Part shown: positions 1-12,005 of the stretch, in pieces
Position numbering within the stretch: the stretch's first letter is position 1
How the letters are laid out: the number at the start of each line of letters is the position of its first letter
Assembly (NCBI RefSeq): GCF_001696715.1
Contig: NZ_MBFM01000002.1
Location: 332,894-396,893, forward strand
DNA: 64,000 nucleotides
Source of the DNA: Thauera phenolivorans
Lineage (GTDB): Bacteria > Pseudomonadota > Gammaproteobacteria > Burkholderiales > Rhodocyclaceae
Direction of reading: 5' to 3'
Translations under genes and position numbers: made by a program
Notes under the pieces: model-generated
What the model saw: only the letters and a program-made list of their open reading frames with translations
Databases searched by the model: none
Told to the model about the DNA's origin: nothing

Positions 1-4
1 GCAG

Positions 5-30
5 AAAAAAAGCCAGGACCGCGCCTGGCT
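5..30 (-). terminator. Rho-independent terminator downstream of ppiD
   Basis: A perfect 7-bp stem (AGCCAGG/CCTGGCT) with a 6-nt loop is followed on the minus strand by a T-rich run (positions 10 down to 5). It would end minus-strand transcription coming through ppiD and the tRNA-like fragment. Confidence 0.8.
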
Positions 31-41
31 TCTTTCACGCA

Positions 42-80
42 TGGTGGGTGCTGACGGGCTCGAACCGCCGAACACCTCCT
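42..80 (-). other. tRNA 3'-end fragment (T arm, acceptor strand, CCA)
   Basis: Read on the minus strand, this segment has the 3' third of a tRNA: a 5-bp T stem (GGCGG/CCGTC, one G-T pair), a canonical TTCGAGC T loop, an acceptor 3' strand AGCACCC, discriminator A and an encoded CCA. It resembles tRNA-Val most, but that is a guess. The 5' half is absent: the preceding minus-strand bases are the end of ppiD, with no D arm and no GGGTGCT partner strand. It is therefore a remnant, or a duplicated attachment-site-like core, rather than a working tRNA. Confidence 0.6.
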
Positions 81-83
81 CGT

Positions 84-1973
84 TCACTCGGTGGCGACGC
101 CCGGCAGCCGCACCTCCACTGCGTAGCGTTTGCGAAGTTCGGCGAGCAGCACGTCGAAGTCGCGTGCCCCGAGCAGCTGTGCGTACTGCTCTCCCACCGC
201 CTGAAGACGGGGGTCGTCTTCGGCCAGTTGCGGACGCTCGACGGCGTCGATGCGGTAGATCACATAATCGCCCTCGGGCAACGTCACCCCGACCTGGACC
301 GGCAGCTTTCCCGTCGGCGCGCCGAAGACCGCCTGCATGGCCGCCGCGGGCAGGCTCGGGCCCCCCCGGCTCACACTGCGCGGATCGCTCCACGCGACAC
401 CGGCTTCTTCCCCTGCGTCGAGCCTTCCTAGGGCAGCGACGCCCTCCTTCGCGGCACTCGCTCTGGCCAGTTCCGCCCGCAGTTCGGATTCGATCTCCTT
501 GCGCACGCTCTCGAGCGACAGCTGCGTCGCATCCTCGAACTCGGCGATCCGCGCCGCCACGAGGGTGTTCGAGCCGACCTCGATCGCATCGGTGTTGCGC
601 TTGTTCTTGACCGCGTCGTCGGCAAAGAGCGCCGACAACAGGCGCTCGCTTCGATATGGACCGATGGAATCGCTGCCCTTCTCGATCCAGTCGGAGGTCT
701 GGACCTGCACGCCGAGCACTTCGACCACCGGCTGGAGGCTATCGGGCTGCTCGTACACGGTGTTGGCGAAGATCTCGGCCTGCTCGGCGAACTGCCGGCC
801 CGCCGCCTGACGCCGCAGATCGGCCTCGATCTCCCCACGCACCTCCTCGAACGGACGCACGCTGCTCGGCTTGATTGCGGTGACCTGGATGATGTGAAGC
901 CCGAACTCCGATCGCACCGGCTCACCGATCTCGCCCTCCCTCTGGGTGAAGGCGGCGTCCTCGAAGGCCTGCACCATCGCGCCGCGCGCGAAGAAGCCGA
1001 GGTCTCCGCCGCGAGACGCCGATCCGGTATCGCTCGAATTCTCGCGCGCGAGCGCTTCGAAACGGGACGGGTCCTGTCGCAACTGGGCGAGCAGTTCGGC
1101 GGCCCGCGCGTTCACCGTGGCGACGTCCTCCTCGCTCGCATCGGCCGCGAGCTCCAGAAGAATGTGCCGCGCCTGCCGTTCCTCCGGCCGGCCGAAGCGA
1201 TCCTGATTGCCTTCGTAGATGGCACGCACGTCGTCTTCCGCTATATCCACGCGCGCCTCGAGCGCCGCCTGATCGAACACGACGTACTCGGCTCGGACTC
1301 GGGCGGGGCGCTCGAAGCGGGCGCGGTTCTCCTCGTAGAACTTCTCGACCGACGTTTCGTCCAGGATCACCCGATCGACGTAGCGTGCAACCGGGAAGCG
1401 GGCCTCGCGCACGCGACGCTGCTCGAGCTGGGCGGCGAGGAAGCGCTCCGCGGAGGCCCTCGCGGGCAGCGCGGTCTCCCCCACCGGCAAGGCGAGCTGC
1501 TGGATACGCACGTCCTGCGCGAGACGCGCCTCGAACATCTGCGGACTCATGCCCTGGGCACTGAGCATGGTCTCGTAGCGTTGCAGGGAGAAGCGTCCGT
1601 CCTCCTGGAACGCAGGAACCTCCGCGATCGTTTGCTGCAGTTCCTGCGGCGTGACGACGAAACGGTTCTCGGCAGCGTAAAGCGCGAGCACGCGCTGGCT
1701 GATCAGGTTGTCGAGCACTGACCGACGAAAGCTGTCCGATTCGAGCATCGCGCGATCGAGTTCGCCACCCGCGCTGCGGATGCGATCCTGCTGATCACTC
1801 AAGGCCCGATCGAACTCCATCGCGCTGATCGTGGTTCCGCCGACCGTGGCGACATCGCTGCCGCCAGGACCGTCCGTGAAATAGGCATCCATGCCGAAGA
1901 AGGCGAAGGGAACGATGATGATCGCCAGGATCACCTGGGCAACGCGCTTGTTTTTACGAACGGACTCGAGCAT
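84..1973 (-). CDS. ppiD: PpiD-like SurA_N/rotamase periplasmic folding factor
   Basis: Membrane-anchored periplasmic chaperone with a peptidyl-prolyl isomerase domain that assists outer-membrane protein folding. The 629-aa product starts with a short basic segment (LESVRKNKR) and one transmembrane helix (about residues 12-30), as in PpiD. A SurA_N-type chaperone region follows (about 35-190). A parvulin domain lies near 265-365, with the family pattern ARHILL...GGDLGFFARG...F...IIQV. The long C-terminal part is poorly conserved. I chose the ATG at 1973 over one at 2006 because the family begins with this sequence. In many betaproteobacteria ppiD follows hupB and tRNA genes; here a diguanylate cyclase diverges upstream instead. 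Confidence 0.9.
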   Translation of the reverse strand: MLESVRKNKRVAQVILAIIIVPFAFFGMDAYFTDGPGGSDVATVGGTTISAMEFDRALSDQQDRIRSAGGELDRAMLESDSFRRSVLDNLISQRVLALYAAENRFVVTPQELQQTIAEVPAFQEDGRFSLQRYETMLSAQGMSPQMFEARLAQDVRIQQLALPVGETALPARASAERFLAAQLEQRRVREARFPVARYVDRVILDETSVEKFYEENRARFERPARVRAEYVVFDQAALEARVDIAEDDVRAIYEGNQDRFGRPEERQARHILLELAADASEEDVATVNARAAELLAQLRQDPSRFEALARENSSDTGSASRGGDLGFFARGAMVQAFEDAAFTQREGEIGEPVRSEFGLHIIQVTAIKPSSVRPFEEVRGEIEADLRRQAAGRQFAEQAEIFANTVYEQPDSLQPVVEVLGVQVQTSDWIEKGSDSIGPYRSERLLSALFADDAVKNKRNTDAIEVGSNTLVAARIAEFEDATQLSLESVRKEIESELRAELARASAAKEGVAALGRLDAGEEAGVAWSDPRSVSRGGPSLPAAAMQAVFGAPTGKLPVQVGVTLPEGDYVIYRIDAVERPQLAEDDPRLQAVGEQYAQLLGARDFDVLLAELRKRYAVEVRLPGVATE

Positions 1974-2080
1974 CTTGATTTCCGGGCAAACCTGTTGGGG
2001 CACCACGGCGCTCGGGCCGCGGCGACAAAGGGCTGCAGTTTACACCGTATCCGGCCGACCTTCAGCGCACAGCGTTCGGC

Positions 2081-2115
2081 AGTTCACGTTGTCATATCCT
2101 GACTATAATTTCCCC
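2081..2115 (+). promoter_or_regulatory. Candidate promoter for the diguanylate cyclase gene (leaderless?)
   Basis: A perfect TATAAT lies at 2104-2109, only 6 nt before the ATG at 2116. No convincing -35 is present (AGTTCA at 2081-2086, 17-bp spacer) and no Shine-Dalgarno precedes the ATG. If the -10 is used, transcription would begin at about the A of the start codon. Confidence 0.4.
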
Positions 2116-4643
2116 ATGCCCGCCGCCCCCTCCCGCTTCGTCCTGCTGACGCTCGCCTATGCACTGACGGGTTGGCTTTCGCTCGCCGTGGCGGTGCCGC
2201 CCGGATACGCCGCACCGGTCTTTCCGGCTGCGGGGCTCGGCCTTTCGGCGCTGCTGATATTCGGCACTCGCAGCTGGCCTGCGATCTTTCTCGGTTCGCT
2301 CGCCGTCCAGGCCGCGATCCTGCACGGCGACCAGGTCACCCGGCCGGAGGCGCTCAGCAGCCTGGCAGTTGCGCTCGCGGTGAGCCTGCAGGCGGTGCTC
2401 GGCGCCGCCCTCGCGCGCCGACTGGTCGGTTATCCCTGCCTGCTCGACACCCCGCGCTCGATCGTCCCCTTCCTGACGCTGGTCGCACCGCTCAGTTCGT
2501 TGATCGCGCCATGCATCGCGATTCCGGCGCTGTACGCCTCCGGCCGCCTGGCTGCCGGCGAGCTCGCCTTCAACGGGTGGATCTGGTGGATGGGAGACAC
2601 CCTCGGCGTGCTGATCATGGCACCACTGATGTTCGCCTTGTTCGGTCAGCCCGCGGAGCACTGGCGTTCGCGGCGGCTGGGCGTGGCCGTGCCGCTGGCC
2701 GTGGCCCTGCTCCTGCTCGGGTTCGGCTTCCGCCAGTTGCTGCTGTGGGAGTCGGAGCGCGTCCAGGCGCAGTTCGACCGGGACGCCCGCCACCTGGCCG
2801 GCGAACTCGAGAAGCGACTGGGCACGCAGATCGACGTGCTGATGTCAATCGAGCGACTGATCATCGCCAGCGAGAACGTCACGCCGGCGGAGTTCCAGCA
2901 ATTCGTCCAGCCCTGGCTCAGACGTCAACCGGATACGATCAATTTCACCTGGCGTCCGCTGGTCCCGTCCGTCGAACGTGCCGACTTCGAAGCCGCGGTG
3001 CGCGCGAGCGGCGAGCCCGGCTTCAGCATCCGCAGCCACAGCACGACGGGCCACATCCTGCGCGCCGGGCCGGCGCCCGAGTACCTGCCGGCGCTCTACG
3101 TGGAGCCCGCGGCGGACGCGACGCGCGTGCTCGGTATCGATGCCCTCAGCCTGCCGGCGACTTCCCGAGCGGTGGCGGAGACGCGGGCCACCGGCCTCCC
3201 GATTGCCACCGAAGGCCTCCTGCTCGCCGAAGAGCGGGCCAGCAAGACCGGAATCGTCGTCTTCCTCGCGGTTCGTGCGCCGCAGGACGACGGAACGATG
3301 CGGCTGCGCGGCGTCGTCGCCAGTGCGCTGCGCATGGACGACGTCCTTTCCAGGCTCGCGCGCGAGTCCGGCAGGCGCAACGTGGACGCCTGCCTGGTCG
3401 AAGTCGGCGGCGCCGACTCGTCCCGCCGCAGACTCGCCGGCCCGACGGGCTGCGCCGCCGACGATTGGCTTGCCGGCCCGGTCGGCCGCTCGTTCCCCTT
3501 TGAATTCGCCGGTCGCGAGTGGTCGCTCGATACCCGGGCGAACGAAGACTATCTCGCCGAGATGCGCAGCTGGGGCGTCTGGGCGACCGCGGCGGTGGCG
3601 CCGTTCGCGGTCGGTCTGCTGGGCGCTTTCCTGCTGGTGAGCACCGGCCAGCACCGACGCATCGCCACGCTGGTCGAGCAGCGCACGCGCGAGCTCGCCG
3701 AGGCGCAACGACTGGCACGGATGGGAAGCTGGGAGCTGGCCGCCGGGGAGGATCGGCTCCGTCGCTCCGCCGAGCTCGACTGCCTGCTCGCGCTGCCCGC
3801 CGGGCAGGGCCTCACGCTCGATGACCTGACGCAACGGGTCGTTCCGCGCGATCGCGCGGCCCTCGCGGACGCGCTCGAAACGGTCGGTCACGCGCCGGCC
3901 CGGATCAGCCTCGACTGCCGCATCAGCGACCTGCCTGCGCACGTACTGAACTTCTGCATCGAGAGCGAGTGGTCGGATGCCCGCATGGTCCGACTGCGCG
4001 GCACCGTGCAGGACGTGACCACCGCCCGCGAAGCGGAGGAACACATCAAGTACCTCGCCCGCTACGACACCCTGACCGGCCTGCCGAATCGGGCGACCTG
4101 GCTCGAGGGCGCCCACGCGGTCCTTCACGCCGCCCAGCGCCACGACGATACGATGGCGGTGCTCTTCATCGATGTCGACGAGTTCAAGGCGGTCAACGAC
4201 ACCTATGGCCACGACGTCGGCGACACTCTGCTCACTACGATCGCGAAGCGGCTGTCGAGCTGCATGCGCGAGGAGGATCTGCTTGCAAGGCTGGGTGGGG
4301 ACGAGTTCGTCGCCCTTCTGACACGCATCGAACGCCGCCGCGACGCGGGGGCCGTCGCAGCCAAGATGCTGTCGGTGCTGAGCGAGCCGGTGGAGATCGG
4401 ACACCGGCAGCTGCTCCCCTCGGTGAGCGTGGGCATCGCCTTCTATCCGTTCGACGGCACCACGATCGAACAGCTGCTGCGCAGCGCGGATGCGGCGATG
4501 TACCTCGCCAAGCAGGCGGGTCGCAATGCCTTCCGCTTCCGCACCGAACCACCCGACCTCGATGCCCTGCGCACGCCGGAACGCGACGAGGCCGCCGCCA
4601 CCCCAGGGGATGACGGCGGCCTCGCGGACGAAGCGCTCAAGCG

Positions 4644-4647
<4 letters not shown>
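2116..4647 (+). CDS. Membrane diguanylate cyclase, MASE1-CHASE-PAS-like-GGDEF
   Basis: Makes cyclic di-GMP from two GTP in response to a signal sensed at the membrane or in the periplasm. In the 843-aa product, roughly residues 1-225 are a multi-helix MASE1 membrane domain. A CHASE-like extracytoplasmic sensor follows (about 225-480), then another transmembrane helix near 485-510 and a weak PAS-like region (530-640). The catalytic domain carries an intact GGDEF (727-731) and an inhibitory-site REED (718-721) exactly five residues upstream, so product inhibition is expected. The ATG at 2116 is preferred because the MASE1 domain begins there. Its stop overlaps the clpB stop within one CTAG, so the two genes converge without a gap. 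The signal is unknown. Confidence 0.92.
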
Positions 4648-7226
<2,579 letters not shown>

Positions 7227-7259
7227 GGCGCTCTTCCTCTGAAATCGGATCTGCACCCT

Positions 7260-7287
7260 ATGTGGGGTGCATCGCTCCGCAATCAAG
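7260..7287 (-). promoter_or_regulatory. Sigma-32 (heat-shock) promoter of clpB
   Basis: On the minus strand: CTTGATT (-35), a 13-bp spacer, then CCCCACAT (-10). The RpoH consensus is CTTGAAA, 13-14 bp, CCCCATNT. The -10 lies 34 nt upstream of the clpB ATG, giving a leader of about 27 nt that holds the ribosome binding site. Confidence 0.75.
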
Positions 7288-7296
7288 ATGCCCGCT

Positions 7297-9336
7297 TCAG
7301 CCGCCCTTCTCTTGACTCCCCGGCAGCTGCGGATAACGGACGAAATCGATCAGTTCCTGCACCTCGGCCGAGGGCGGCCGGGTCAGCAGGCTGACGACCA
7401 CGATCGTGGCGAAGCCGAGCGGCACGCCGAACACGCCGGCCGAGATCGGGTTGATCTCGAACCAGGCGTTCTCCATCGAGCCGCCGAAGAAGGGATGGGT
7501 GCGCACCGCGTACAGGAGCGTGACGCCGAGCCCGGCGAGCATGCCCGCGATCGCCCCCGGACGATTCGCGCGCCGCCAGAAGATGCCCAGCACCAGCGCG
7601 GGAAAGAAGGCGGCGGCGCCGATCGAGAAGGCCAGGCCGACCATGAACAGGATGTTGTCCGGGCGCAGCGAGGCCACCCAGGCGGCGACCACCGCCACCA
7701 CCAGCAGCTGCGACTTCGAGATCACCAGCCGGCGGTGGGTGCTCGCCTCGGGGTTGATCACCTTGTAGTAGAGGTCGTGCGACAGCGCGTTCGAGATCGT
7801 CAGCAGCAGGCCGTCGGCGGTCGACAGCGCGGCAGCCAGCCCGCCCGCCGCCACCAGCCCGGAGATCACGTAGGGCAGCCCGGCGATCTCGGGCGTGGCG
7901 AGCATGATGACGTCGGTGTTTATGCTGAGCTCGGCCAGCTGCAGGATGCCGTCGCCGTTGAGATCGTCGATGCTGACCAGTCCGACCTTGCCCCAGGATG
8001 CGACCCAGTCCGGCAGCACCGCGAGACTCGAGCCCACCACGTTGGTGTACACCTCCCACTTCGCGAAGGCGGCATAGGCCGGCGCGGTGAGGTAGAGCAG
8101 CGAGATGAAGAACAGCGACCACAACACCGAGCGCCGCGCCGCCGCCACGCCCGGCGTGGTGTAGTAGCGCATCAGGATGTGCGGCAGCGCCGCCGTGCCG
8201 AGCATCAGCACGAAGGTCAGGGCGAGGAAGTTCCTGCGCGCCACCGTCGCGGCTTCGGGCGTATCGCCCGGATGCGCCTCGGCGTGGCGCGGCGGCGGTT
8301 GCGCGCGCTCGAGTGCCAGCGTCCGCTCGCGCGACCAGATCGCCCGCGCCTGGGCGGTGGTGCGGGGCAGCTCGCCGAGCTCGCGCTCGGTCTGGGCGAT
8401 GTCGCGCGCGCCCGCGTTATCCAGTCGCAACTGGTTGAGCCGCTCGATCAGCGCCCGCCGCTCGTCCTCGAGCGACGCGGGCAGTGCCGCCATCTTGCGC
8501 GCGTACTCCTCGGCGCGCTGCTGGTACATCTGCCGCACCTCCAGCTCCGCGGGCGCATTGAACAACACCTCCTCGCGCTCGCCGATCTGCTGCACGACGC
8601 CGCCGTACATCAGCTGCGGCACCGGGATGCCGGTCATCTTGTAGGACAGGATCACCACCGGAACGAGGTAGGCGATGATCAGGATCACGTACTGCGACAC
8701 CTGGGTCCAGGTCACCGCCCGCATGCCGCCCAGGAAGGAGCACACCAGGATCCCGGCGAGGCCGACGAAGAGGCCGATCTCGAACTCGATGTTGATGAAG
8801 CGGCTGGTCACCAGACCGACGCCGTAGATCTGCGCGACCAGATACACGAAGCTCGCCAGCATGGTGGCCGCCAGCCCGATCAGGCGTGCGGCGTTGCCCT
8901 CGTAGCGCGCACCGAGGAAGTCGGGGATCGTGAATTGGCCGAACTTGCGCAGGTAGGGCGCGAGCAGCAGGGCGACCAGCACGAAGCCGCCGGTCCAGCC
9001 GGTGACGAAGGCGAGCCCCTCGAAACCGGAAAAATACAGCGTGCCGGCGAGCCCGATGAAGGAGGCGGCGCTCATCCAGTCGGCGGCGGTCGCCATGCCG
9101 TTGAACACCGCCGGCACCCGACGCCCGGCGACGTAGTATTCGGTGACGTCGGAGGTGCGGCTGATGACGCCGATCGTTGCATACACCGCGATCGTCACGA
9201 ACAGGAAGACGTGGCTGATCACCCGCTCGCTCAGGCCGTACTGCTCGCCGATCGCCAGCACCACGACGAAGAAGACGAAGGTGAGCGTGTACAGCGCGTA
9301 GTAGCGCCTGAGCTCGCGCGAGAACTGCCCAGGCAT
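7297..9336 (-). CDS. Sodium/solute symporter, VC_2705-like (acetate permease relative)
   Basis: Inner-membrane Na+-coupled carrier of the SSS family, probably for acetate or another short monocarboxylate. The 679-aa product has about 13 predicted membrane spans and SSS hallmarks such as [19 protein letters not shown] and a late [23 protein letters not shown] segment. A charged, coiled-coil-prone insertion of about 110 residues (roughly 235-345) interrupts the spans. This is characteristic of the VC_2705 subgroup and makes the protein longer than typical ActP (about 550 aa). It is the last gene of a minus-strand run, starting 27 nt after the exonuclease fusion. Substrate is inferred from family and from the nearby acsA. 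Confidence 0.85.
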   Translation of the reverse strand: MPGQFSRELRRYYALYTLTFVFFVVVLAIGEQYGLSERVISHVFLFVTIAVYATIGVISRTSDVTEYYVAGRRVPAVFNGMATAADWMSAASFIGLAGTLYFSGFEGLAFVTGWTGGFVLVALLLAPYLRKFGQFTIPDFLGARYEGNAARLIGLAATMLASFVYLVAQIYGVGLVTSRFINIEFEIGLFVGLAGILVCSFLGGMRAVTWTQVSQYVILIIAYLVPVVILSYKMTGIPVPQLMYGGVVQQIGEREEVLFNAPAELEVRQMYQQRAEEYARKMAALPASLEDERRALIERLNQLRLDNAGARDIAQTERELGELPRTTAQARAIWSRERTLALERAQPPPRHAEAHPGDTPEAATVARRNFLALTFVLMLGTAALPHILMRYYTTPGVAAARRSVLWSLFFISLLYLTAPAYAAFAKWEVYTNVVGSSLAVLPDWVASWGKVGLVSIDDLNGDGILQLAELSINTDVIMLATPEIAGLPYVISGLVAAGGLAAALSTADGLLLTISNALSHDLYYKVINPEASTHRRLVISKSQLLVVAVVAAWVASLRPDNILFMVGLAFSIGAAAFFPALVLGIFWRRANRPGAIAGMLAGLGVTLLYAVRTHPFFGGSMENAWFEINPISAGVFGVPLGFATIVVVSLLTRPPSAEVQELIDFVRYPQLPGSQEKGG

Positions 9337-9363
9337 CAGCCCCGCCCCGCCCGCGCCGGCATC

Positions 9364-11604
9364 TCAGTACTTGATCCGGGCGTAGTAGGTCTGCTCGGCC
9401 GCTTCGCGCGCCTGGCGCAGGGTCACCACGCCCTTTTCCGCCAGCAGCGGGATCAGCTTCAGCAGCACCTCGGCGGTGACGATCGCGTCGCCGAGCGCGG
9501 TGTGGCGCCCGATGATCGTGAGCCCGAGCCGCTCGGCGATCGCCTCCAGGCGGTGCGAATCCTGGTTCGGGTGCACCACCGCCGACAGCAGCAGGGTGTC
9601 GAGCACCGGCTGGTCGAAGCGCAGGCCGGTCTCGGCTTCCTTGAGTTGCAGGAAGCGCATGTCGAAGGCGGCGTTGTGGGCGATCAGCACGGTGTCGGCG
9701 GCGAAGGCGTGGAAGGCCGGCAGCACCTTGTCGATGGTCGGCTGCCCGCGCAGCATCTCGCGCGTGATGCCATGGATCTTCGCCGACTCGGGCGCCAGCG
9801 GGCGGCGCGGATCGACCAGCTGTTCGAAGGACTCGCCACGCAGCAGCTTGCCGTTGAGCACGCGCGTCGCGCCGATCTGGATGATCTCGTCGCCCTGCGA
9901 GGGGTGAAGTCCGGTGGTCTCGGTGTCGAACACCGTATAGGTGAGCGCGGTGAGCGGCCGGTCATCGAGCGCGTGCGAGCGTTCGGACCACTGGAAGAGG
10001 TCGAAGTCGTAGTACTCGGGCCGGCTCTCGCCGCGCAGGAAGGTCTCTGACTCGACCTGCTCCTGCGGCCGGGCCGCCGGCAGCACGATGCGGAAGAAGG
10101 CACGGTGGCGCACCTTCTCGCGCTCGAGCCACATCTCCCCATCGTGGCGCTCGATGACGTCGCGCACGCTCAGCGGGGAGCGCTCGCCCTCCATGTTCAT
10201 CGACTCGAGCTCCCAGCTCATCACCGTCTCGGTGCTCATCGCCTGCCCCGACCAGATCAGGTCGAGATGCACCAGGCGGCCGTGGGCGGTGAGGCGGAAG
10301 CGAACCTCGCGCACGCCGAACTCGTCCGACAGCCGGCTCGCGATGTAGGTCAGCGCCTGGATCAGCGAGAAGCTGTCGACCTTCAGCCAGATCGCCTCGT
10401 CGACCTCCTCGAGTTTGGTCGGCAGCGACAGCCGCTCCTCGATGCGCCGGCGGGCCGCCGCGATCAGGTCGGAACCGAGCATCTCCTCGAGCGGCCAGCG
10501 CGCCTTCAGCGAGTCGGCGAACTCGCGCGCGGTGTCGTCGAGGCGGGCACTCATCGCCTCCACCTCGTCGCGTACCACCTTGCGGAAGCGTCGCCGCATG
10601 TCGTCGGTGAGATCCTCGTATTCGAGCATGTCGGCCGCGGCGCGCACGTTGCCGAGCGAGGCGCGGTTGCCCTCGGTCAGGTTGTGCAGCATCTGGTCGC
10701 GGCGCGACTCGGTCTCGAAGGTGCGGGTGATGTTGTCGAGCATCAGGATGAAGCCGGTGATCGTGCGGGCGGTGGGGACCTCCGCCTCGGCAGCCTCGAG
10801 GGCGTCGACGGGCAGCGCCGCCTTCGCCTCGCCCCCCGCCTCCTCCCCCGCCATCGCCGGCTCTGCCGCCAGCACCGGCGCCATCTGCACCCGCAGCAGC
10901 TGGCCGGCGCGCGTCGTGGTGACGAAATTGGCCTGCGCCTGGCCGCAGCGTTTCAGGCGCTGCTGGATCGTGTCGAGCGCGTGGGCGATCATGGTGCGGT
11001 CGAACACGCCGTAGATCGAACGCCCCAGCCCGATCAGCTCACCGCCGCCCGCCACCGCAGGCGCGTCCGACAGGGCGCGGAACTGCAGCCGCGCGCGGTT
11101 GTTGTAGAGCAGGATGCGGCCATCGAGGTTGCACACCACGACGCTCTGGGTGAGCTCGGACATCAGCGCGGCGAGCCGGTTGCGCTCCTCCTCGATCGAG
11201 GCCTTTGCGCGGCCGATCTGCGCTTCCACGTCCGCCGTCAGGCTGTCGCGCTGTTCGGCGAGCTCGTTGACCGCGCGCGCCAGCAGCTGCACTTCGGGCG
11301 GCCCCTCGGGTTCGACCCGGAAGCCCCGGTTGGCGCCGAGCATCAAACGCAGGTTCTCCGCCATGCGCAGCAGTCCCTGCACGTACTGCCGGAACAGGCC
11401 GCGCAGCACCGCGACCCCGGCGCCGAAGCCCACCAGCGTCAGCAGGGTGCCGATCGGCAGGTGCGGGGTGACGACATCGACCAGCACCTGCCGATCGGCA
11501 CCCTTGGTCTCGAGCCACACGAACATCGCGGTGAGCAGGAAGGGGCCGGTCATCAGCAGACCCAGCACGATCACCGAGAGGATGAAGCGCATGCGGGCGG
11601 ACAT
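9364..11604 (-). CDS. Membrane sensor pseudokinase fused to a DEDDh 3'-5' exonuclease
   Basis: A 746-aa fusion. Residues 6-30 and 48-70 are two membrane helices flanking a short periplasmic loop. A HAMP-like linker (70-125) and a PAS-like domain (145-295) follow. Residues 300-370 align with a histidine kinase dimerisation helix, but Glu311 stands where the phosphoacceptor His should be. Residues 400-510 resemble a degenerate ATPase domain lacking recognisable N, G1 and G2 boxes. The C-terminus (550-746) is a complete DnaQ-type exonuclease: D560/E562 (FDTETTGL), D648 (HNAAFD), H701 and D706. It sits 3 nt after the receiver gene and before the symporter. Exonuclease genes are neighbours of ActP-like symporters in other proteobacteria (general recollection). 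Nucleic-acid substrate and signal are unknown. Confidence 0.85.
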   Translation of the reverse strand: MSARMRFILSVIVLGLLMTGPFLLTAMFVWLETKGADRQVLVDVVTPHLPIGTLLTLVGFGAGVAVLRGLFRQYVQGLLRMAENLRLMLGANRGFRVEPEGPPEVQLLARAVNELAEQRDSLTADVEAQIGRAKASIEEERNRLAALMSELTQSVVVCNLDGRILLYNNRARLQFRALSDAPAVAGGGELIGLGRSIYGVFDRTMIAHALDTIQQRLKRCGQAQANFVTTTRAGQLLRVQMAPVLAAEPAMAGEEAGGEAKAALPVDALEAAEAEVPTARTITGFILMLDNITRTFETESRRDQMLHNLTEGNRASLGNVRAAADMLEYEDLTDDMRRRFRKVVRDEVEAMSARLDDTAREFADSLKARWPLEEMLGSDLIAAARRRIEERLSLPTKLEEVDEAIWLKVDSFSLIQALTYIASRLSDEFGVREVRFRLTAHGRLVHLDLIWSGQAMSTETVMSWELESMNMEGERSPLSVRDVIERHDGEMWLEREKVRHRAFFRIVLPAARPQEQVESETFLRGESRPEYYDFDLFQWSERSHALDDRPLTALTYTVFDTETTGLHPSQGDEIIQIGATRVLNGKLLRGESFEQLVDPRRPLAPESAKIHGITREMLRGQPTIDKVLPAFHAFAADTVLIAHNAAFDMRFLQLKEAETGLRFDQPVLDTLLLSAVVHPNQDSHRLEAIAERLGLTIIGRHTALGDAIVTAEVLLKLIPLLAEKGVVTLRQAREAAEQTYYARIKY

Positions 11605-11607
11605 CGC

Positions 11608-11976
11608 TCAGCGCTCCAGCAGCTCGCGCACCCGCTCCACCAGCTCCTTCGTCGCGAAGGGCTTGGTCATGTAGGCATCGGCACCGAGTGCGAGGCCCTT
11701 CGCCACCTCGGTGTCCCTGCCTTTCGCGGTGAGCATGAGGATGCGGATGTCCGCCAGCGCCGGGTCGGACTTGATCTCCTGGCAGACCTCGAAGCCGCTC
11801 TTCTTCGGCATCATCACGTCGAGCAGCACAAGATCCGGGCGGTCGCCGCGGATGCGCTGCACGGCCTCATCGCCGTCGTTGGCGATCAGCACGTCGAAGC
11901 CCTCGCGCTTCATCAGGAACTCGAGCGAAATGACGATGTTCGGCTCGTCGTCGGCAATCAGTATTTTTTTGGCCAT
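11608..11976 (-). CDS. CheY-like single-domain response regulator
   Basis: A 122-aa receiver domain without an output domain. The acidic pocket (D9, D10), phosphoacceptor D53 (LLDVMMP), T83 and K105 (TKPF) are all present, so it should be phosphorylatable. It is 29 nt downstream of the symporter-fused histidine kinase, its likely phosphodonor, and 3 nt upstream of the pseudokinase-exonuclease, a plausible binding partner. In the related CrbS/CrbR acetate switch the regulator has a DNA-binding domain; this protein has none, so it must act through another protein or a phosphorelay. Confidence 0.93.
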   Translation of the reverse strand: MAKKILIADDEPNIVISLEFLMKREGFDVLIANDGDEAVQRIRGDRPDLVLLDVMMPKKSGFEVCQEIKSDPALADIRILMLTAKGRDTEVAKGLALGADAYMTKPFATKELVERVRELLER

Positions 11977-12005
11977 GCGTCTCCCCCCGAGGGCGTCATT
12001 CTAAG

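Noticed and set aside
42-117. A complete tRNA gene at the left end
   Set aside because: The 5' half has no D arm, anticodon arm or matching acceptor strand; those bases encode the end of ppiD.
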